From Mycobacterium simiae (GTDB lineage: Bacteria > Actinomycetota > Actinomycetes > Mycobacteriales > Mycobacteriaceae): a stretch of DNA of 64,000 nt. How positions within the stretch are numbered: position 1 is the first letter of the stretch; every line of letters starts with the position of its first letter. Made by a program: the position numbers and the translations under genes. The DNA lies in contig NZ_AP022568.1 in assembly GCF_010727605.1 (NCBI RefSeq), forward strand, positions 310,001 through 374,000. The letters run 5' to 3'. The notes under the pieces are model-generated. The model did no database searches. It was not told where the DNA came from and saw only the letters and a list, made by a program, of their open reading frames with translations. Below, in pieces: positions 60,130 to 64,000 of the stretch.

Positions 60130-60863
60130 GGCTTACTCCTTATTAGGTTGCCGCGCATGGTGATTCGGTCTCCCCGCATCCGGATGTACTCCAGGTCGAC
60201 GGGAGTACCGTCGTCCAGGCTGGTGAGACGCTCGAGCATGAGCACGGGCGCGCCGTCGGGCACCTGCAACATGGCCGCGGAGTGCGCGTCGGCCGGAATG
60301 GCTTCCAGCGCCAGCGACGCCGAGCCCAGTGACCGCCCGGCCACCTGCTCGATGAGTGCGAACACATCGTTGGTTTCCAAGGAATGCTGCAGGATTCGGC
60401 CGCCGATCTCGCGAGTGAGATAGGTCAGGTCGAGGCTGAGCGGCAGGTCGCCGAGGTAGCGCAGGCGCTCGATGAACACGGCCTGCTCGCCGGGCGCCAG
60501 GTGCAGCCGGCGAGCCACGGCCGGCGGCGCGACCACGGACATGGCGGCGCGCACCTCGTTGCGGACCTCGCCGACATGTTTGAACGTCTCCTTGAGACCG
60601 AGCAGGGAGTCGATCCGGTGGTCGTACTTGCGTTGCGCGACGTGAGTGCCGACCTTGGGACCGCGGTCGATCAGGCCCTCGTGTTTGAGAATGCCCAGCG
60701 CCTCGCGAATGCTGTTGCGCGACACCGAGAATTCGGCCGCCAGATCGCTTTCGGCCGGCAGCCCGTCCGGATAGGCCGCGGCGTGAATCTGCTGACGGAG
60801 CACGTCGGCAACCCGGCGGGCACGGTCGGCCCGGGGTCCTCCGATGGGTATCGCCGCCGCCAC
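60126..60863 (-). CDS. GntR-family regulator with UTRA domain
   Basis: 245 aa HutC-type regulator. Winged HTH at about 10-75 (LPAESDLAAEFSVSRNSIREALGILKHEGLIDRGPKVGTHVA in outline) followed by a UTRA ligand domain (LHLAPGEQAVFIERLRYLGDLPLSLDLTYLTREIG). First gene of the operon, leaderless GTG start, so it probably autoregulates the operon in response to the imported substrate or a metabolite. Confidence 0.9.
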   Translation of the reverse strand: MAAAIPIGGPRADRARRVADVLRQQIHAAAYPDGLPAESDLAAEFSVSRNSIREALGILKHEGLIDRGPKVGTHVAQRKYDHRIDSLLGLKETFKHVGEVRNEVRAAMSVVAPPAVARRLHLAPGEQAVFIERLRYLGDLPLSLDLTYLTREIGGRILQHSLETNDVFALIEQVAGRSLGSASLALEAIPADAHSAAMLQVPDGAPVLMLERLTSLDDGTPVDLEYIRMRGDRITMRGNLIRSKP

Positions 60864-60869
60864 GCCGTC

Positions 60870-60875
60870 ACGCTA
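60870..60875 (-). promoter_or_regulatory. Leaderless-type -10 box for the GntR-ferredoxin-ABC-flavoprotein operon
   Basis: Minus-strand TAGCGT six bases before the GntR GTG, without a ribosome-binding site. Only promoter-like element seen for the six-gene operon, because all downstream genes overlap. Confidence 0.5.
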
Positions 60876-61123
60876 ACGCAGCTCAGCGGCGCATTTTGGG
60901 CTCGCGGTCAGCGTCGGCACCGGCGGGGCAGCGTATTACGCCGGGTGCCCTTCCTCGGCGACCAGCGCAAATCGGAGCCCCGGCGGCTATTACGCCACCT
61001 GGGCAAACGCCCAGGCTTTGTGATCCCGGTGAGCCGAACGTCTGGATACCGGCGACCACGCCGACGAGCGGCCGGGTTGTCGCTCGACGGTGACCACGGC
61101 AGGTCCTGCGGCGGGTGAGAGCG
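60876..61123. other. Gap between GntR operon and decarboxylase gene
   Basis: About 250 bases with no supported gene, upstream of the GntR operon and downstream of the decarboxylase stop. No clear terminator hairpin with a T-run, as usual in mycobacteria. Confidence 0.4.
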
Positions 61124-63970
61124 TCAGGCGTCCTCGCTGACGGACTGCGGTACGCGGTCGCCGTTGCGCGCCCCGTTGAGCACCGACGGGTCCGCAGGCA
61201 ACTCGAACGACGGAAACGCGGTGCCCACCGCGGCGGCCGCCGCGCTGCGCTGGGCCTCCAGCCGGGCCAACGCCTCCGCGGTGAAAACCGACAGGCCCAG
61301 TTCCGGGTTGTAGCCGTGGATTTCCTTCACGTCCAGCTGGGCCAGGAAGTACAGAATCTCCTTGGACACCACCTGACCCGGAACCAGCACGGGGAAGCCC
61401 GGCGGGTAGGGCACCACGAACGTGGTCGACACCAGCTTTCGCCCCTCGGCGATTCGTCGGCCGGCGCTGCCGATCTGGACGTACTCGCGATCGGACTCCT
61501 CGTATCCCGCGTAGAACGCCGAGCGCATGTCACCGAACGCGCACGAATCCACCGGTTTGAACGCGATGTCGAACTCGCTGAAGTCGGGCAGGTGCGGCAG
61601 ATCCTCGGTGAGCTCCTCGACCCGTCGTTGGTGCAGGGTCCAGTCGGCGGCACTGGCCAGTTCACGTTCCCGATCGAGGTCGGTCGCCACCCGGCGCAGC
61701 ACGTCGAGCAGATGGTGCACGCTCGACCAGGTGACGCCGATGGTGAAAATCAGCAGCACGCTGTTGATCGACGTTTTGTTGATCTGAATCCCGAAGCGCT
61801 CCATCAGGATCTTCTCGCGGAAGTCATAGCCGTTCATCCCGGTGGCGCCCAGAAACAGGGTGACGCGCGTCGGGTCCAACACGAACTGGTCGGAGCGCCA
61901 CGCCTCATTCCACTCGGCCAACGCACCCTGTCGCACCTCGCGGTACGAGCTGACCGCGGAGGCCCGGAATTCCTCGGGCACCAGGTCGGATTCGTCGAGA
62001 ATGCGGAACCACTTGCTGATCAGTCGGTCCTTGCGCACCCGGTGCCGGAACACCAGCGCCATGTCGTAGACCTGCCGGACCAACTGGAAGCCCTCGATGT
62101 CGACCTGCCGGCGGGCCAGATCCAGGGAGGCAAGCAGCTGCTGGTTCGGCGACGTCGAGGTATGAGTCAAAAACGCCTCACCGAACGCATCGCGGGCCCG
62201 CGAATTGAAGTCGCGGTCCCGCACGTGAATCATCGACGCCTGCCGAAACGCCGACAGCGACTTATGCGTGGAGTGCGTCGCATACACCCGCACCCGCGCC
62301 CGGTCCGGGTCGGGTAACAGTCGATGGTTCACCCACTCCGATCGCGGGATCTTCGCCATGGACGCGGCCCAATCGCGGTACTGGACAGCGTATTCCGGCG
62401 ACGCCAGCATCTGCTCGAGACGTTCCGCGGCCACCATCGCCGTTCGCTGCCGGGCCCACGGCACGGCGGTGGCGAAGGCGTACCACGCCTCGTCCCACAG
62501 GAAGCAGATGTCCGGTTTGATCGCCAGCACCTCCTCCATCACCCGCCGCGGGTTGTAGACGACGCCGTCGAAGATGCAGTTGGTGAGCAACAGCATCCGC
62601 ACCTTGTCCAGCTGGCCGGCCTCTTCGAGTTCGAGCAGCGCCTTCTTGATCGTCTGCAGCGGGACGGCACCGTAGATGGCGAATTGCGGCAGCGGGTAGG
62701 CGTCCAGGTACAGCGGGTAGGCGCCGGCCAGCACCAGACCGTAGTGGTGCGACTTGTGGCAGTTGCGGTCGATCAGCACGATATCGCCGGGCCGGGTCAA
62801 AGACTGCACGACGATCTTGTTGGCCGTCGAGGTTCCGTTGGTGACGAAGTAGGTCTGATTGGAGTTCCAGGTGCGCGCGGCCTTGTCCATCGCCTTCTTG
62901 ATGTTGCCGTGCGGGTCGAGCAGCGAATCCAGACCGCCCGAGGTGGTCGAGGTCTCGGCCATGAAGATGTTGCGGCCGTAGAACTCCCCCATGTCCTGCA
63001 GCGACCTGGAGTTGAAGATGCTGGCGCCGCGGGCCACCGGCAGCGCGTGGAACTGGCCGACCGGCGCACCGGCATACGCGCGTAGGGCGTCGAAGAACGG
63101 TGTGGCGAACCGGTTTCGCAATCCAGCCACCACCGTGCTGTGCAGATCGGTGACGTCGTTGAGGCGGTAGAACGTCCGATCGTAAACGTCGTTTTCCTCG
63201 TCGTTGCCCGCCGCGATGGACTCGTCGGTGAGCAGATAAAGGTCGATGTGCGGCCGCAGCTCGCGGATCCATTCGCCGCATTCGATGCAGTCGCCGCCGC
63301 AGTCGCGACTCACCGCGTCTTCGGTGGCGCCCAGCAGGGTGTTCATCAGCGGCACCCGGTCGTGCGAGCGCAACGACACGTCATGGCGGATGATCGCGGC
63401 CTGGACCTCGCCGTTCAGGGCGACCGCGGTGATGGCGTCCTCGACGCTCGTCACGACCAGCAGCTCGAACTGGACATCCTCGGACTGGGAGCGCAGGCCG
63501 CGCAGCGCTTCGGCTAGGCAGTCGGGTCCCGTGTTGGGCGAGTCGTCGGCGAGCAACACGGTGTAGAACTGCTGCTGCTTGGCCTGGGCCACCAGCTCCT
63601 GGTCGGCCAGCGGTGCGGAGGTGTCGAAAAGTGCTGTGCGGTCGCCGTATTCGCTGAGCAGACGCACCGCCAACGACACCTCTTCGGCGAGCCGCACCGT
63701 AGATAGGCTGTCCAGGTGGGCGCGGAAGGTGGCCAGGTTTTCCGCGCCCGGATACAGCCAGTACCGCTCGTAGGCGCCGAGGCGGTCCATCAATCGCCGG
63801 ACCTTGGCCAGCTCGTGCGTCTTGTCCAGCCCGGCCAGGTCGACTTCGGCCAGGTGCCGGCAGGCGTCGTCGAGCAGGTTCCAGGTGTCGATGCGGGTGT
63901 AGGACGGATTCGCCACCGCCGCCAGCGCGGAGACATGCAGTCGTCGCGGGCCGGCACTGTAGGGATTCAT
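61124..63970 (-). CDS. PLP-dependent Orn/Lys/Arg decarboxylase-family protein (Rv2531c-like)
   Basis: 948 aa fold-type I PLP enzyme. A receiver-like N-terminal 'wing' domain (about 125-260, FYTVLLADDSPNTGPD) is followed by the PLP domain, with TNGTSTANKIV phosphate loop, DEAWYAFATAVPWA and the Schiff-base Lys in ATHSTHKSLSAFRQ. The C-terminal domain ends FVVPYPPGFPVLVPGQVV. Decarboxylates a basic amino acid by family; actual substrate not set. Matches the M. tuberculosis Rv2531c protein (annotated Adi) in length and sequence, though that gene lies far from the pyr locus there. Complete in the window; only 30 bases of upstream DNA are visible. Confidence 0.92.
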   Translation of the reverse strand: MNPYSAGPRRLHVSALAAVANPSYTRIDTWNLLDDACRHLAEVDLAGLDKTHELAKVRRLMDRLGAYERYWLYPGAENLATFRAHLDSLSTVRLAEEVSLAVRLLSEYGDRTALFDTSAPLADQELVAQAKQQQFYTVLLADDSPNTGPDCLAEALRGLRSQSEDVQFELLVVTSVEDAITAVALNGEVQAAIIRHDVSLRSHDRVPLMNTLLGATEDAVSRDCGGDCIECGEWIRELRPHIDLYLLTDESIAAGNDEENDVYDRTFYRLNDVTDLHSTVVAGLRNRFATPFFDALRAYAGAPVGQFHALPVARGASIFNSRSLQDMGEFYGRNIFMAETSTTSGGLDSLLDPHGNIKKAMDKAARTWNSNQTYFVTNGTSTANKIVVQSLTRPGDIVLIDRNCHKSHHYGLVLAGAYPLYLDAYPLPQFAIYGAVPLQTIKKALLELEEAGQLDKVRMLLLTNCIFDGVVYNPRRVMEEVLAIKPDICFLWDEAWYAFATAVPWARQRTAMVAAERLEQMLASPEYAVQYRDWAASMAKIPRSEWVNHRLLPDPDRARVRVYATHSTHKSLSAFRQASMIHVRDRDFNSRARDAFGEAFLTHTSTSPNQQLLASLDLARRQVDIEGFQLVRQVYDMALVFRHRVRKDRLISKWFRILDESDLVPEEFRASAVSSYREVRQGALAEWNEAWRSDQFVLDPTRVTLFLGATGMNGYDFREKILMERFGIQINKTSINSVLLIFTIGVTWSSVHHLLDVLRRVATDLDRERELASAADWTLHQRRVEELTEDLPHLPDFSEFDIAFKPVDSCAFGDMRSAFYAGYEESDREYVQIGSAGRRIAEGRKLVSTTFVVPYPPGFPVLVPGQVVSKEILYFLAQLDVKEIHGYNPELGLSVFTAEALARLEAQRSAAAAAVGTAFPSFELPADPSVLNGARNGDRVPQSVSEDA

Positions 63971-64000
63971 GTCGCCACCTATATCTTTGGCGCGGGTTCT

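Overview
The window is about 64 kb of a high-GC mycobacterial chromosome, most likely from a slow-growing Mycobacterium. The evidence is a PPE-family protein, mIHF, LprG-P55, an actinobacterial overlapping pyr operon, and gene order matching the M. tuberculosis segment that runs from lprG (Rv1411c) down to pyrR (Rv1379), read here in reverse orientation. M. tuberculosis comparisons come from memory of that genome; no search was run.

Layout. 1-6315: conserved core, with lprG (5' end cut by the window edge), the P55 efflux pump, and fmt-rsmB/fmu-rpe-ribD on the minus strand. 6417-16804: an accessory insertion absent from the M. tuberculosis locus. It holds a divergent beta-carbonic anhydrase, a MOSC-flavin reductase-ferredoxin fusion, an internally duplicated membrane protein and an FMN-binding protein, then a PPE protein with an added SHOCT tail. 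It continues with an alpha/beta hydrolase, a divergent TetR/LysR pair with twin operators, a metallo-beta-lactamase-fold hydrolase, an isochorismatase-type hydrolase and an NTF2-like protein. 17090-24809: core again, with a methyltransferase, MarR, a PriA without recognisable ATPase motifs, a YhhN membrane protein, LipI, LipH and a Baeyer-Villiger-type monooxygenase. 24831-27441: an LLM oxidoreductase, a two-module Lrp regulator and an FMN-binding protein. 27438-31468: metK, coaBC, rpoZ, gmk, mihF. 31936-40599: the pyrimidine operon pyrR-pyrB-pyrC-(Rv1382-like)-carA-carB-pyrF, in which every junction overlaps, with a PyrR-binding loop in the leader.

41091-54179 is accessory: a secreted cellulose-binding-domain protein, a tandem duplicated gene pair, a serine hydrolase, a GNAT, an IclR regulator beside an intact and a decayed GMC oxidoreductase, an amidase, a hydrolase, TetR and LysR regulators, and an SDR lacking its usual catalytic Tyr/Lys. 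54176-60863 is a compact six-gene operon in which each gene overlaps the next: a leaderless GntR/UTRA regulator, a two-cluster ferredoxin, an ABC importer (lipoprotein, permease, ATPase), and an APS-reductase/fumarate-reductase-like flavoprotein with nine HEAT repeats. This import-plus-redox operon is the strongest candidate for an undescribed system. 61124-63970 encodes a large PLP-dependent Orn/Lys/Arg decarboxylase (Rv2531c-like).

A recurrent regulatory theme is a TANNNT box 6-7 nt upstream of ATG/GTG, the pattern of leaderless transcripts; it fixes the start of at least nine genes. No tRNA, rRNA, CRISPR, prophage or insertion sequence was recognised.
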